The position numbers were made by a program, and so were the translations under genes. From Halalkalirubrum salinum (GTDB lineage Archaea > Halobacteriota > Halobacteria > Halobacteriales > Haloferacaceae): a stretch of DNA of 64,000 bases. The stretch's first letter is position 1. Each line of letters starts with the position of its first letter. Shown here piece by piece: positions 19,985 through 28,128 of this stretch. The notes under the pieces are model-generated. The model had not been told where the DNA came from, searched no databases, and saw only the letters and a list, made by a program, of their open reading frames with translations. The stretch spans positions 1 to 64,000 of the forward strand of contig NZ_SRSG01000059.1 of the NCBI RefSeq assembly GCF_005543295.1. The letters run 5' to 3'.

Positions 19985-21027
19985 TGGTAACAATTGACAT
20001 CGAAACAGACGATGGCCAGCGTGAGATATTGCGCCGGATGATGCTGATACGAGCCTTTGACAACGAGGCAGGAGATCGGTTCGCCGACGGCGAGATCCCA
20101 GGGTTCGTTCACCTGTATATCGGCGAGGAGGCGGTTGGTGTTGGGGCGTGTTCGGCTCTAGAGCCCGATGACTACATCACGAGCACACACCGTGGGCACG
20201 GTCACTGTATCGCGAAGGGGCTCGAGACCGACAAGATGATGGCCGAATTGTACGGCAAACGCGAGGGGTACTGTAACGGCAAGGGCGGCTCTATGCACAT
20301 CGCGGACGTCGACGCCGGGATGCTTGGGGCAAACGGCATCGTCGGGGCCGGCCCGCCACTGGCAACGGGTGCGGCACTGTCGGCGGCACAGAAAGGTGAA
20401 GACCGGGTCGCGCTCGCGTTCTTCGGCGACGGTGCGGTCGCACAGGGACAGGTTCACGAGGCGATCAACCTCGCGTCCACGTGGGGGCTTCCAGCGATCT
20501 TCCTCGTGGAAAACAACAAGTTTGGCGAAGGAACTCCGGTCGAGAAGCAACACAACCTCGAAAACCTGAGTGAGACCGCCGAGGCGTACGACATCCCCGG
20601 GTTTACCGTCAACGGAATGGATGTCACCGCGGTATACGAAGCGGTCGAGGCCGCCCGGGAACGAGCTGTCAACGGCGACGGACCCACCTTTATTGAGGCT
20701 GACACCTACCGCTACCGCGGCCACTTCGAGGGTGACCACCAGCCATATCGTGACGATGACGACATCGAAGCCTGGCAGCGCCGGTGTCCGATCGACGCGT
20801 TCGCCAATCGGCTCGTCGACGCGGGTGTGTTGACCGAGGATGAGGTCGACGAACTCCGCGCGGCCGCCGAGGCAGAGATCGAAGACGCCGCGGCGTTTGC
20901 TGAAAACGCCACCGATCCCGATCCGAGCGAGGCCTACGAAGACATGTACGACGTATCGGTACCCGAACTCTCCACGTACGCCGGCGGCAGCCTGCGCGCT
21001 GACGGCGGCAGCACCACAGACCAATGA
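19984..21027 (+). CDS. acoA: Acetoin/2-oxoacid dehydrogenase E1 component, alpha subunit
   Basis: A 347-residue thiamine-diphosphate-dependent E1 alpha subunit. The segments GFVHLYIGEEAVGVGACSAL, THRGHGHCIAKG and GGSMHIADVDAGMLGANGIV are those seen in acetoin:DCPIP oxidoreductase alpha subunits. The thiamine-diphosphate motif runs from GDG at residue 148 to VENN near 178. It most likely cleaves acetoin (or oxidises a 2-oxoacid) and passes the acyl group to E2 lipoyl groups. Its stop overlaps acoB by 4 bp. AcoX downstream supports the acetoin reading over pyruvate or branched-chain substrates, but substrate is inference. Confidence 0.82.
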   Translation: MVTIDIETDDGQREILRRMMLIRAFDNEAGDRFADGEIPGFVHLYIGEEAVGVGACSALEPDDYITSTHRGHGHCIAKGLETDKMMAELYGKREGYCNGKGGSMHIADVDAGMLGANGIVGAGPPLATGAALSAAQKGEDRVALAFFGDGAVAQGQVHEAINLASTWGLPAIFLVENNKFGEGTPVEKQHNLENLSETAEAYDIPGFTVNGMDVTAVYEAVEAARERAVNGDGPTFIEADTYRYRGHFEGDHQPYRDDDDIEAWQRRCPIDAFANRLVDAGVLTEDEVDELRAAAEAEIEDAAAFAENATDPDPSEAYEDMYDVSVPELSTYAGGSLRADGGSTTDQ

Positions 21028-22031
21028 GCACAGATACATCCACCAGCAACGTCTCTGGCACCGAATCGATGACCGTTCGCGAAGCGATCCGCGAGGCCAT
21101 GCGCGAGGAACTTGCCCGCGACGAAGACGTCTTCCTCATGGGCGAGGACGTCGGACTGTTCGGCGGGGTCTTCGACGTGAGCGACGGACTGCTTGCGGAC
21201 TTCAGCGAGGACCGAATCCGCGACACGCCGATCAGCGAGGCGGGGTTCCTTGGCGCGGGCGTTGGAGCCGCCGCGACCGGATCGCGGCCGATTGTCGAAA
21301 TAATGTTCTCGGACTTCCTCGGCGTATCGATGGAACAGACGATGAATCAGATGGCAAAGATGCGCTACATGTTCGGCGGGAAGACCGAAATGCCCATTAC
21401 GATCCGAACAACCGAGGGCGGCGGGATGGGCGCGGCGAGCCAACACTCAGGGACCGTCCATACGTGGTTCGCACACTTCCCGGGGCTCATCGCGGTCGCA
21501 CCCGGCACCCCAGCAGCAGCCAAGGGGCTGTTGAAATCGGCGATTCGGTCGAACGATCCAGTGTTCTTCTTCGAGAACAAGATGATCTACGAACAGACCG
21601 GCGAGGTGCCGACCGACCCGGACTTCACCCTGCCGATCGGCGAGGCAAGCGTAGAGCGTACCGGCGAAGACGTGACCGTCATCGCCACACAGCGGCTTGT
21701 CGGCGAATCGCTCGACGCGGCCGAGGAGCTCTCTGATCAAGTGAGCGTCGAGGTGATCGATCTCCGATCGCTGTACCCACTTGACACCGAAACGATCGTC
21801 GCAAGTCTTGAAAAGACCGGCCGCGTCGTCGTCGCTGACGAGAGCCCGCTCTCGTACGGCGTACACGCCGAGGTCGTTACACGGCTCGTTGAGAATGGGT
21901 TCTATTCGCTGGATGCCCCGCCAGAGCGGGTTGGGGTTCCAGATACCCACATTCCGTTCAGTCCATCGCTCGAGCAGGAGGTCCTCCCAGACGCTGCTGA
22001 CGTGACCGCTGCGATCGAGCGGCTGGCCTGA
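21024..22031 (+). CDS. acoB: Acetoin/2-oxoacid dehydrogenase E1 component, beta subunit
   Basis: A 335-residue E1 beta subunit beginning, after a short linker, with MTVREAIREAMREELARDEDVFLMGEDV split over residues 14-41. It has the TPISEAGFLGAGVGAA and EVIDLRSLYPLD segments of the transketolase C-terminal family. It forms the alpha2-beta2 E1 with AcoA. The gene is overlapped by acoA and is followed directly (no gap) by acoX, so all three are in one operon. Confidence 0.85.
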   Translation: MSTDTSTSNVSGTESMTVREAIREAMREELARDEDVFLMGEDVGLFGGVFDVSDGLLADFSEDRIRDTPISEAGFLGAGVGAAATGSRPIVEIMFSDFLGVSMEQTMNQMAKMRYMFGGKTEMPITIRTTEGGGMGAASQHSGTVHTWFAHFPGLIAVAPGTPAAAKGLLKSAIRSNDPVFFFENKMIYEQTGEVPTDPDFTLPIGEASVERTGEDVTVIATQRLVGESLDAAEELSDQVSVEVIDLRSLYPLDTETIVASLEKTGRVVVADESPLSYGVHAEVVTRLVENGFYSLDAPPERVGVPDTHIPFSPSLEQEVLPDAADVTAAIERLA

Positions 22032-23042
22032 ATGGCTGATTCCGGCCGATCCGACCCGGTCGTCGGGGTGATCGTAAACCCCGCCGCCGGACGCGACATC
22101 CGTCGGCTCACCGGCGGTGCGAGTGTGAGCGATAACTACGCGAAGCGCCGGACAGCCGCCTGCGTGCTGGCGGGACTTTCGTTGGCCCGCGAGCCGGTCC
22201 GGGCGATCGTGATGCCGGACGCTTCGAATCTCGGTCAACGGATCGTCGACGACGCCGAGGATGAGGCGGTCTCGCTGCTCGATATGCCCGTCAGCGGCAG
22301 TGCCGAAGACACCCGCCGTGCTGCCGAAGCCTTCTCGTCGATCGCCGACTGCGTGGTCGTCTTAGGTGGCGACGGGACGAACCGAGACGTGGCGACTGGG
22401 ATCGGCGAAACACCCGTCGTGAGCGTCTCGACGGGCACAAACAACGTAGTTCCCACGCCGATGGACGGGACTGTCGCCGGGGGAGCTGCTGGGCTGGTCG
22501 CCGCCGGTGCGGTCGATCGGTCGGCAGTCACCTACCAGCACGGAACAATCACCGCCGAGATCCACGGCTCTGCCGGATCGGAAACCGTCTCGGGGCTTGC
22601 GACGATGGGCCTGCTTGATCGGCCGTTCGTGGGTACCCGTGCGGTGCTCGATGTCTCGTCGTTCGTCTGTGGTGTTGTCTCTCGGGCATCTCCGGCAGAG
22701 ATCGGGATCTCAGGGGTTGCCGGTGGGCTCGAAACACATGCACCCGACTCGGCCGGCGGTATTGCAATGGAGTTCGGCGACGGCGGACAGACGATTCGAG
22801 CAATGACGGTCCCAGGGATTGTCGAGTCAGTCTCGATCGCCCGCTGGTCGAGGCTTGCGCCCGGCGATCCGTACACCGTGGAGATCGATCGTGGGGTCGT
22901 CACCGCCGACGGCGAGCGCGAATATGAGGTCGCCGACGCCTCAGTCAGCTTTATTATCGCCGACGATGGGCCGCGTCTCGTTGATGTGGACGCGGCGTTC
23001 GGCGCAGCCGCCGAGCGTGGGCTGTTCATCGACAGCTCCTGA
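22032..23042 (+). CDS. acoX: AcoX-like ATP-NAD kinase family protein
   Basis: A 336-residue protein of the NAD-kinase/diacylglycerol-kinase fold. VVGVIVNPAAGRDI lies at the N-terminus and the nucleotide-binding GGDGTNRD at about residues 115-122. Proteins of this type are encoded in bacterial acetoin catabolic operons as AcoX, whose biochemical role is not settled. It starts one base after the acoB stop, so it is part of the same operon. An authentic NAD kinase is less likely given the context and the diverged C-terminal half. Confidence 0.78.
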   Translation: MADSGRSDPVVGVIVNPAAGRDIRRLTGGASVSDNYAKRRTAACVLAGLSLAREPVRAIVMPDASNLGQRIVDDAEDEAVSLLDMPVSGSAEDTRRAAEAFSSIADCVVVLGGDGTNRDVATGIGETPVVSVSTGTNNVVPTPMDGTVAGGAAGLVAAGAVDRSAVTYQHGTITAEIHGSAGSETVSGLATMGLLDRPFVGTRAVLDVSSFVCGVVSRASPAEIGISGVAGGLETHAPDSAGGIAMEFGDGGQTIRAMTVPGIVESVSIARWSRLAPGDPYTVEIDRGVVTADGEREYEVADASVSFIIADDGPRLVDVDAAFGAAAERGLFIDSS

Positions 23043-23055
23043 TCGGAATTCTTTC

Positions 23056-24897
23056 TCACGTCGTTTTCCAGGACAGAGATACCTCGACCTCCTCGGCAAG
23101 CAGCTCTGCGACGTGACAGGTCCGCTCGCCGGCTTCGACGATTCGTTCGAGGACGCTAGTTTCGACCGCATCAATACCACCCAGTTCGACCTCAATTTCG
23201 ATCGATTCCACGGAGCCTTCCTCGGGAGCACTCGTCACCGACACGTCGATCGACTCGAAGGTGATGTCCCGCATGTCTGCCTGTATCCCGATGCTCGCGG
23301 AGAGGCACGCTGCGAGGGCACCGGTGAAGTAATCCACTGGCGTTGGGTCTGCGCCGCCGCCGAATGACGGGCTCACATCGTATGGCCACTCGTATCCTCC
23401 CGCAGTGATCGTCCCAGAGAGATCCCTCGATAGCTGTGCGGTCACGTGGCGGTTCGGAAGCGGTTGGGCCGCGCTATCGCCCGTCTTGTTTGGGATGTCC
23501 CGCGGGGTGACGCCTGCAAGGAGCGGCCATGGATTTTGTATGTTGTCGACGAGTGATCCAAGGAAGCGTGCAGCGTCCGCACCGTCGACGATTCGGTGAT
23601 CGAACGAGAGATCGAGCGGTAGCACCCGCTTGACGACCACGTCCCCGTCGACCGCCACTGGCCGCTCGGTCATAGCATTGACGCCCAAGATCGCGATCTG
23701 CGGTGGATTGATTATCGGATCGAACGACTCGACACCGAGCAGCCCGAGGTTTGACACGGTAAACGTCCCGCCGGTAAGATCGTCCATCGTGTACTCCCCT
23801 GAGAGTGTCTTCTCGGTGACCCGTTGCCGCTTGGCGGCGAGTTCTGCGATCGACATCGAGTCGACTCCCCGGATCACAGGCGCAACGAGGCCATCATCGA
23901 CATCGATCGCAATCGCGATGTTTCGCTCGCCGTAGATGCGGTGCACGTCGTTTTCGAACGTGCCATTGAATTCTGGGTGTTCACCCAGTGCAGCAGATAT
24001 CGTCGTAAGGAGCACGTCAACCACTGAAATATCCTCGCCAGTGACAGCGCTCGATGCGGCTGCCGCGTCGACGAGCGGATCGGCAATCGCGGTCATGTGT
24101 TCGGTGACGTGGACCGCGTTTCGGTAGCTCTCGCCCAGTCGCGAGCTGATTGTCCGGCGCATCCCATCGAGCGGTCGCTCGGCTAGTATGTCCCGTCGAT
24201 CGGTGTCGTCGAGTTCGCTCGCCTCGTCGCCGCCTGTTTGGCTGTCAGCCGCCGCATACGCCTCAATGTCTGCCTCCGTGATCGCCCCGTCAGGTCCTGA
24301 ACCAGAGATTCCGGCGGGATCGACGCCAAGTTCATCCGCGCGTTTTTTCGCCCGCGGAGAGATTCGGACTGGTTCCTGGCTAGCAGTCGTCTCTGTAGCC
24401 GCCTCAACGTCGGCTTCAGTGATTGCACCACCCGGCCCAGTGCCCTCGACCGATTCGAGAGATACACCCAGCTCGTCGGCTCGCCGCTTCGCCCGCGGAG
24501 ACGCCCGCACAGTGGCAGAATCAGTGGTTGATGCGTCCGCCTGGGATTCAGGGTCGTTCTGACTCACGTCACCGGTTTGGCCCGCTGGCTCATCTTCAAC
24601 CTGATCGCCAGAGGATCCGTCAGTATCGATCGACGCGAGTAGTTCCGTAATATCCGCCTCAGGATCGGCCACGATCCCCATCGGATCGCCCGGTGGGGCG
24701 TCCTCGCCGACATCAAGAAATACCTCCCTGAGTACCCCGTCTTCCCGAGCGTCAACCGAAGCGGAAGTCTTCTCAGATTCGATCTCGGCGATCGGTTCGC
24801 CCTCGGAGACGGCTTCGTCTTCATCGACGTACCACTCGACCACGGTCCCGCTATCCATCTCCAAGCCGAGTTTCGGAATCTTGACGATGTATGCCAT
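23056..24897 (-). CDS. Lipoyl E2 acyltransferase fused to an OsmC-like domain
   Basis: A 613-residue multidomain protein. The lipoyl domain is residues 1-80, with the lipoyl lysine K43 in ESEKTS. Two nearly repeated peripheral-subunit-binding domains lie at about 130-165 and 177-213. The catalytic acyltransferase domain is about 235-465, with the active-site HxxxDG as H434/D438. The C-terminal 130 residues (about 483-613) read as an OsmC/Ohr-type domain: TGALAACLSASIG with C531 and ERTCHVAELL with C594. These are the only two cysteines in the protein. The E2 part serves the convergent acoAB E1, whose operon ends 13 bp away. OsmC/Ohr proteins reduce organic hydroperoxides and can use dihydrolipoyl groups as reductant, which makes the fusion meaningful. 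A minus-strand TATA (ATCTATATTG, about 24921-24930) precedes the ATG. No E3 gene is nearby. Confidence 0.85.
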   Translation of the reverse strand: MAYIVKIPKLGLEMDSGTVVEWYVDEDEAVSEGEPIAEIESEKTSASVDAREDGVLREVFLDVGEDAPPGDPMGIVADPEADITELLASIDTDGSSGDQVEDEPAGQTGDVSQNDPESQADASTTDSATVRASPRAKRRADELGVSLESVEGTGPGGAITEADVEAATETTASQEPVRISPRAKKRADELGVDPAGISGSGPDGAITEADIEAYAAADSQTGGDEASELDDTDRRDILAERPLDGMRRTISSRLGESYRNAVHVTEHMTAIADPLVDAAAASSAVTGEDISVVDVLLTTISAALGEHPEFNGTFENDVHRIYGERNIAIAIDVDDGLVAPVIRGVDSMSIAELAAKRQRVTEKTLSGEYTMDDLTGGTFTVSNLGLLGVESFDPIINPPQIAILGVNAMTERPVAVDGDVVVKRVLPLDLSFDHRIVDGADAARFLGSLVDNIQNPWPLLAGVTPRDIPNKTGDSAAQPLPNRHVTAQLSRDLSGTITAGGYEWPYDVSPSFGGGADPTPVDYFTGALAACLSASIGIQADMRDITFESIDVSVTSAPEEGSVESIEIEVELGGIDAVETSVLERIVEAGERTCHVAELLAEEVEVSLSWKTT

Positions 24898-25182
24898 GTG
24901 GTACCATCACAGTTAATCAATATAGATTTGTATGTTCGTACTTGGGTTACTCAGCGACTAATGGTACTGTATTGCATCAACCGCGTGACGGAGCCACCAA
25001 GTCAATCGCCACCGGAGCTCTGCCCTGATTTCTGATGAGATACACTCACGGTTCAGATAACTTGTGGGACACTGTCTTGACGCTGATAGACGCCAGCCGA
25101 ATTTGGACCGCTGATAGACGCCAGCCGAATCGAGACAACTGGAAACCTTTAGGCACCTCCCAGCACAATCAGCCGCTAAGAG
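24898..25182. other. Intergenic region between the E2-OsmC gene and atpD
   Basis: 285 bp without a recognisable gene. It holds the minus-strand E2 promoter, a 22-bp direct repeat (25081-25130) and a CTTTAGG TATA-like box near 25146-25152, about 34 bp before atpD, giving atpD its own promoter. Confidence 0.5.
25081..25130. repeat. 22-bp perfect direct repeat upstream of atpD
   Basis: Two identical 22-bp copies at 25081-25102 and 25109-25130 (sharing the core CTGATAGACGCCAGCCGAAT) are spaced 28 bp start to start, with a 6-bp spacer. They lie 50-100 bp before atpD. It could be a recent tandem duplication or a pair of regulator sites. Confidence 0.7.
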
Positions 25183-25878
25183 ATGGCCGAGGACGTCAAA
25201 CCGACCCGAAAGAACCTGATGGCGATCGAGGACCGCATCGAGCTGTCCGAGCGGGGTCACGATACCCTCGAACAGAAGCGAGATGGGCTGATCATGGAGT
25301 TCATGGACATCCTCGATCAGGCCCAGGACGTGCGATCGGAGCTGAGCGACGACTACAAAACCGCTCAACGGAAGCTCAACATGGCCCGGGCAATGGAAGG
25401 CGACGTCGCTGTTCGCGGGGCGGCCGCCGCGCTGCAGGAACACCCCGAAATCACGACCCAGTCGAAGAACATCATGGGCGTGGTCGTTCCGCAGATCGAG
25501 TCCACAAAAGTCAAAAAGAACCTCGGCGAGCGCGGGTACGGACTGCTCGGCTCGTCCGCACGGATCGACGAGGCCGCAGACGCCTACGAGGAGCTCTTAG
25601 AGACGCTCATTCTCGCCGCAGAAGTCGAGACGGCGATGAAAAAGATGCTCGAAGAGATCGAGACCACCAAACGCCGTGTCAACGCCCTGGAGTTCAAGCT
25701 CTTGCCCGAGCTGTACGACAATCAAGACTATATCGAACAGAAACTCGAAGAACAAGAGCGCGAGGAGATCTTCCGGCTGAAAAAGATCAAGGGCAAAAAA
25801 GAAGAAGAAGAGCGCGAGGAGCGTGAGGCCGAACAAGAAGCCGAAGAAGCCGCAGAGACCGTCCCGGCCGACGACTGA
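25183..25878 (+). CDS. atpD: A-type ATP synthase subunit D (central stalk)
   Basis: A 231-residue central-rotor subunit, opening [19 protein letters not shown], with long N- and C-terminal helices forming the antiparallel coiled coil that turns inside the A3B3 head. The C-terminal 35 residues are a lysine/glutamate-rich tail, longer than in non-halophiles. In this genome it is separated from atpHIKECFAB by the aco-type cluster and has its own promoter region. It is followed 21 bp later by a small zinc-ribbon protein gene. Confidence 0.93.
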   Translation: MAEDVKPTRKNLMAIEDRIELSERGHDTLEQKRDGLIMEFMDILDQAQDVRSELSDDYKTAQRKLNMARAMEGDVAVRGAAAALQEHPEITTQSKNIMGVVVPQIESTKVKKNLGERGYGLLGSSARIDEAADAYEELLETLILAAEVETAMKKMLEEIETTKRRVNALEFKLLPELYDNQDYIEQKLEEQEREEIFRLKKIKGKKEEEEREEREAEQEAEEAAETVPADD

Positions 25879-25899
25879 CCCGTTTTTATTCTGGTCGCT

Positions 25900-26292
25900 A
25901 TGGCATGTCCGAACTGTGGAGCCGACCAAATTTTGTTTGTGATTCCCGCAGATCTTCGGTCGATCGCCGACAGTGACGCCGCGGCGATCTGTCCGCACTG
26001 TCTGGCGGTCGATCCGCTCGAAGATTCAGCAGAAATCGGTGCGGACGCGGACTTTTCGGCGATCGAGGCGTCGTTTCCGGACGGAGAGCCGGGCGTTGCG
26101 ATCGCGTTGATCCTCGTGCGGCTCGATAGCCTCGCGCTTCACCGCCAGTCGGTCGTCGAACTGTTCGACTATGCGGAAGCAAATGGCGCAGACGTATTTT
26201 TGACGCTCGATCGGCTCATCGAATCAGACTCGGTTGAGCCGTGGTTCGATCTCGCGCGTCGGCGATCGCAGCTGGACGCGTGGGTGCAGTAG
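25900..26292 (+). CDS. Conserved haloarchaeal zinc-ribbon protein (DUF6276-like)
   Basis: A 130-residue protein with an N-terminal zinc-binding pattern, CPNCG at residues 3-7 and CPHC at about 31-34, and an acidic C-terminal helical part. It resembles a haloarchaeal family often found next to atpD, with no assigned function. The 21-bp gap from atpD on the same strand suggests co-transcription. The DUF number is recalled, not searched. Confidence 0.65.
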   Translation: MACPNCGADQILFVIPADLRSIADSDAAAICPHCLAVDPLEDSAEIGADADFSAIEASFPDGEPGVAIALILVRLDSLALHRQSVVELFDYAEANGADVFLTLDRLIESDSVEPWFDLARRRSQLDAWVQ

Positions 26293-26319
26293 TGCTTGCA
26301 GTCAAAAAACAAAATAGCG

Positions 26320-26526
26320 TTATCGTTCTATCGTGCGTCGATCACGACGCTCTTGTATTGCATCGCGAAGTGCATCTGCCTCGTCGTCACTCAAAATCCC
26401 TGCCAGTTCGAGTAGCGATCGCTCGGCAGTCAATCGGAGAATAACCGCAGAAAAGGTTTCATCAGGAGATCGACGAGCATCAAGACGTTCGTATGCTTCC
26501 TCAGATATCTCGATTCGTTTCGACAT
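26320..26526 (-). CDS. VapB-type antitoxin, orphaned by an IS insertion
   Basis: A 68-residue protein (SKRIEISEEAYERLDARRS) of the archaeal antitoxin family that pairs with PIN-domain VapC toxins (DUF217-like). It has a DNA-binding N-terminus and a charged C-terminal toxin-binding tail. No toxin gene follows. Its ATG (26524-26526) lies inside the left 8-bp target duplication of the IS, 5 bp from the element's end. Before insertion this ATG stood 8 bp after the prf1 stop, so the gene was probably co-transcribed with prf1. It may now be silent or driven from the IS. Confidence 0.7.
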   Translation of the reverse strand: MSKRIEISEEAYERLDARRSPDETFSAVILRLTAERSLLELAGILSDDEADALRDAIQERRDRRTIER

Positions 26527-26530
26527 GAGA
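26523..26530. repeat. Left target-site duplication ACATGAGA
   Basis: Identical to 28117-28124 on the other side of the mobile element. A perfect 8-bp duplication indicates a fairly recent insertion; 8 bp is the size known for the ISH1 subgroup of IS5. Confidence 0.88.
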
Positions 26531-26606
26531 GGCTCTGTTGAAGTCCTTCAGCGTTGACATTGAACAGAGCCAAAATTATATGTATTGACAGAATTCAACT
26601 TTCCAT

Positions 26607-27221
26607 ATGAATAAGAGAATCCCCGTGTCGGTATTTTTGGCTACTCTATTATATCAGTTTATTGATGCTGGTGCTGAACTGTTTTTACCGTTCTATGATC
26701 GGGGCGGAATAGTTGCACTACTTTTGTTCTGGTTGATCCCGGGAGGAACCGCGTTCATTCTTGGATATAGGGAGACTTGGCAACAGGCGATGGATAGTCA
26801 AAGACGCAAACAAGTGTATGTCTCAACCGTATTTGGCGCAGTTGCCGGTCAATTCTTGGGTCTCGTGGTGCTGCTTCCGACACCAGCCTTACCGGATATG
26901 ACGCTTATCGGGGCCATAATCTTGGCGGGGATTACTGGTATGTTTGTATTGATCGCAGTAGGTGCAGGGGTTATGCTCGTCTATGCTGCTAATGGGAATG
27001 ATGAATTCGTGACCTATCGTCAATCACTGATCTGTAGCGTACCATTCCTATTAATCGGATTCATATATCTGTTTATTACATTGAGTGATTTGTCCAGTCC
27101 CTATATCTCTGGAAATGATACGGTTATCTTCACTCTCGCAGGCATCTGGCTCCTGATATATGCACGAACCCTCAAACAAAACAATGATGATGGCAATGAA
27201 GGAAAACCTTCCACGGCCTAA
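26607..27221 (+). CDS. Passenger integral membrane protein within the IS
   Basis: A 204-residue protein with about six hydrophobic segments and a polar C-terminal tail (KQNNDDGNEG). No family was recognised. It is much less acidic than normal haloarchaeal membrane proteins, and AT-rich codon use (many ATA, TTA-type codons) differs from the surrounding genes. A TATA-like AATTATAT is centred about 29 bp before the ATG and lies just inside the IS left end, so the gene carries its own promoter. Lying between the inverted repeats, it should move with the element. It converges on the transposase gene with a 21-bp gap. Confidence 0.6.
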   Translation: MNKRIPVSVFLATLLYQFIDAGAELFLPFYDRGGIVALLLFWLIPGGTAFILGYRETWQQAMDSQRRKQVYVSTVFGAVAGQFLGLVVLLPTPALPDMTLIGAIILAGITGMFVLIAVGAGVMLVYAANGNDEFVTYRQSLICSVPFLLIGFIYLFITLSDLSSPYISGNDTVIFTLAGIWLLIYARTLKQNNDDGNEGKPSTA

Positions 27222-27242
27222 TTACTCCATCTATACTGGTTT

Positions 27243-28064
27243 TTAGAGAGTGCGGTCAAGATTGTGGACGATGCAGGCAAGAGCGAGTTCACGAAACTGC
27301 TTCCACCAGTGTCGTGAACGGACGAATGCACCGGATTTTCGCTTGATACGTGAGTTCACTGTCTCGCTCTGGCTCCGTTGACCGTAGAGTTCAGTATCCA
27401 ACCGGGCGTTCCACGCTTTCTGCAGTGATGAGAACTCACGGTGTTTGATCAAAGGACGAATCAAATTTTCACGGGCCATCTCCCGAATTTGCTGATCGTC
27501 ATATCCCTTGTCTCCAAGCAGAACTTCGACTTCAGATGCGTTGCGGTTGATGAGCGAAGGTGCGATCTGCGTATCGTGTTTACGGGTCGTTGTAATGTGG
27601 AGATCGAGGATAGCGTTTGCTCTGGTATCGACTAAGAGAGTGACCTTCAGCTGCTGAATCGTCAACTTCGCCCGTTTTGTGTAGTGCTTCGAGGCGTGGC
27701 TACGGTCAAAGCCCGAGGCGTCGATCCCCGCAACACCGTTAGTCGGGAGCAGTGAAACAGAGAGATTGAGAAGCACTCGCCAGACGGCCATATCAAGTCT
27801 GTCGAACGCCTTGCAGAGTGTAGACGGCGCAGGGAGTTCAGTAAGGTTGATTGCACTCCGTATGCGGGGCATCTCGATGAGTTCGTCGAGAAGTGTTCGA
27901 TAGGTCGTGTTCTTCCGAACTTTGAGACACAGGAGTACGATGTGCTGATGAAGCGTGTAGCGTTGTTTCGAGAATTTTGAGGAGTATCGTGAGACTGCTC
28001 GCTGGGCTAAATGAAATGCTTGCTCGACAAAGCGGAGTAACTGCGATTTCGGGAGGGTCTGCAT
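27243..28064 (-). CDS. IS5-family DDE transposase
   Basis: A 273-residue, apparently intact transposase. Catalytic residues appear as D115 (GIDASGFD), D185 (VLLGDKGYD) and E234 (SQSETVNSRIKRKSG), the IS5-type DDE pattern with the usual YREK-like C-terminal segment replaced by ETVNSRIKRK. It starts 35 bp inside the right terminal repeat. It contains no frameshift, so the element may be active. The target duplication size suggests the ISH1 subgroup. Confidence 0.9.
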   Translation of the reverse strand: MQTLPKSQLLRFVEQAFHLAQRAVSRYSSKFSKQRYTLHQHIVLLCLKVRKNTTYRTLLDELIEMPRIRSAINLTELPAPSTLCKAFDRLDMAVWRVLLNLSVSLLPTNGVAGIDASGFDRSHASKHYTKRAKLTIQQLKVTLLVDTRANAILDLHITTTRKHDTQIAPSLINRNASEVEVLLGDKGYDDQQIREMARENLIRPLIKHREFSSLQKAWNARLDTELYGQRSQSETVNSRIKRKSGAFVRSRHWWKQFRELALACIVHNLDRTL

Positions 28065-28116
28065 CCACTCACACTATCGACTGAATCTGTAACTCTCCAA
28101 GGATTTCAACAGAGCC

Positions 28117-28124
28117 ACATGAGA
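28117..28124. repeat. Right target-site duplication ACATGAGA
   Basis: Matches 26523-26530 exactly. It lies 5 bp before the prf1 stop codon on the opposite strand and contains the former antitoxin ATG position (28118-28120). Confidence 0.88.
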
Positions 28125-28128
28125 TTAT

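Larger units (their letters stand above)
26531..28116. mobile_element. IS5-family (ISH1-like) insertion sequence with a passenger gene
   Basis: A 1586-bp element bounded by 18-bp terminal inverted repeats (26531-26548 and 28099-28116) that differ at one position, and flanked by perfect 8-bp target duplications. It holds an IS5-type transposase on the minus strand and, convergent with it, a membrane-protein gene on the plus strand. Typical relatives are about 1.1 kb with transposase only, so the extra roughly 0.5 kb is cargo. Inside the left end, AACAGAGCC (26563-26571) is a further inverted copy of the tip sequence GGCTCTGTT. Base composition is clearly more AT-rich than the flanks. Confidence 0.88.

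Noticed and set aside
19729-20112. Minus-strand frame crossing the atpB-acoA gap
   Set aside because: It overlaps both the atpB end and the acoA start, crosses the acoA promoter, and shows no recognised family; part could be a gene relic but evidence is too thin.
26607-27221. Treating the passenger membrane gene as part of the native chromosome
   Set aside because: It lies between matching terminal repeats and perfect target duplications, so it must have entered with the element.
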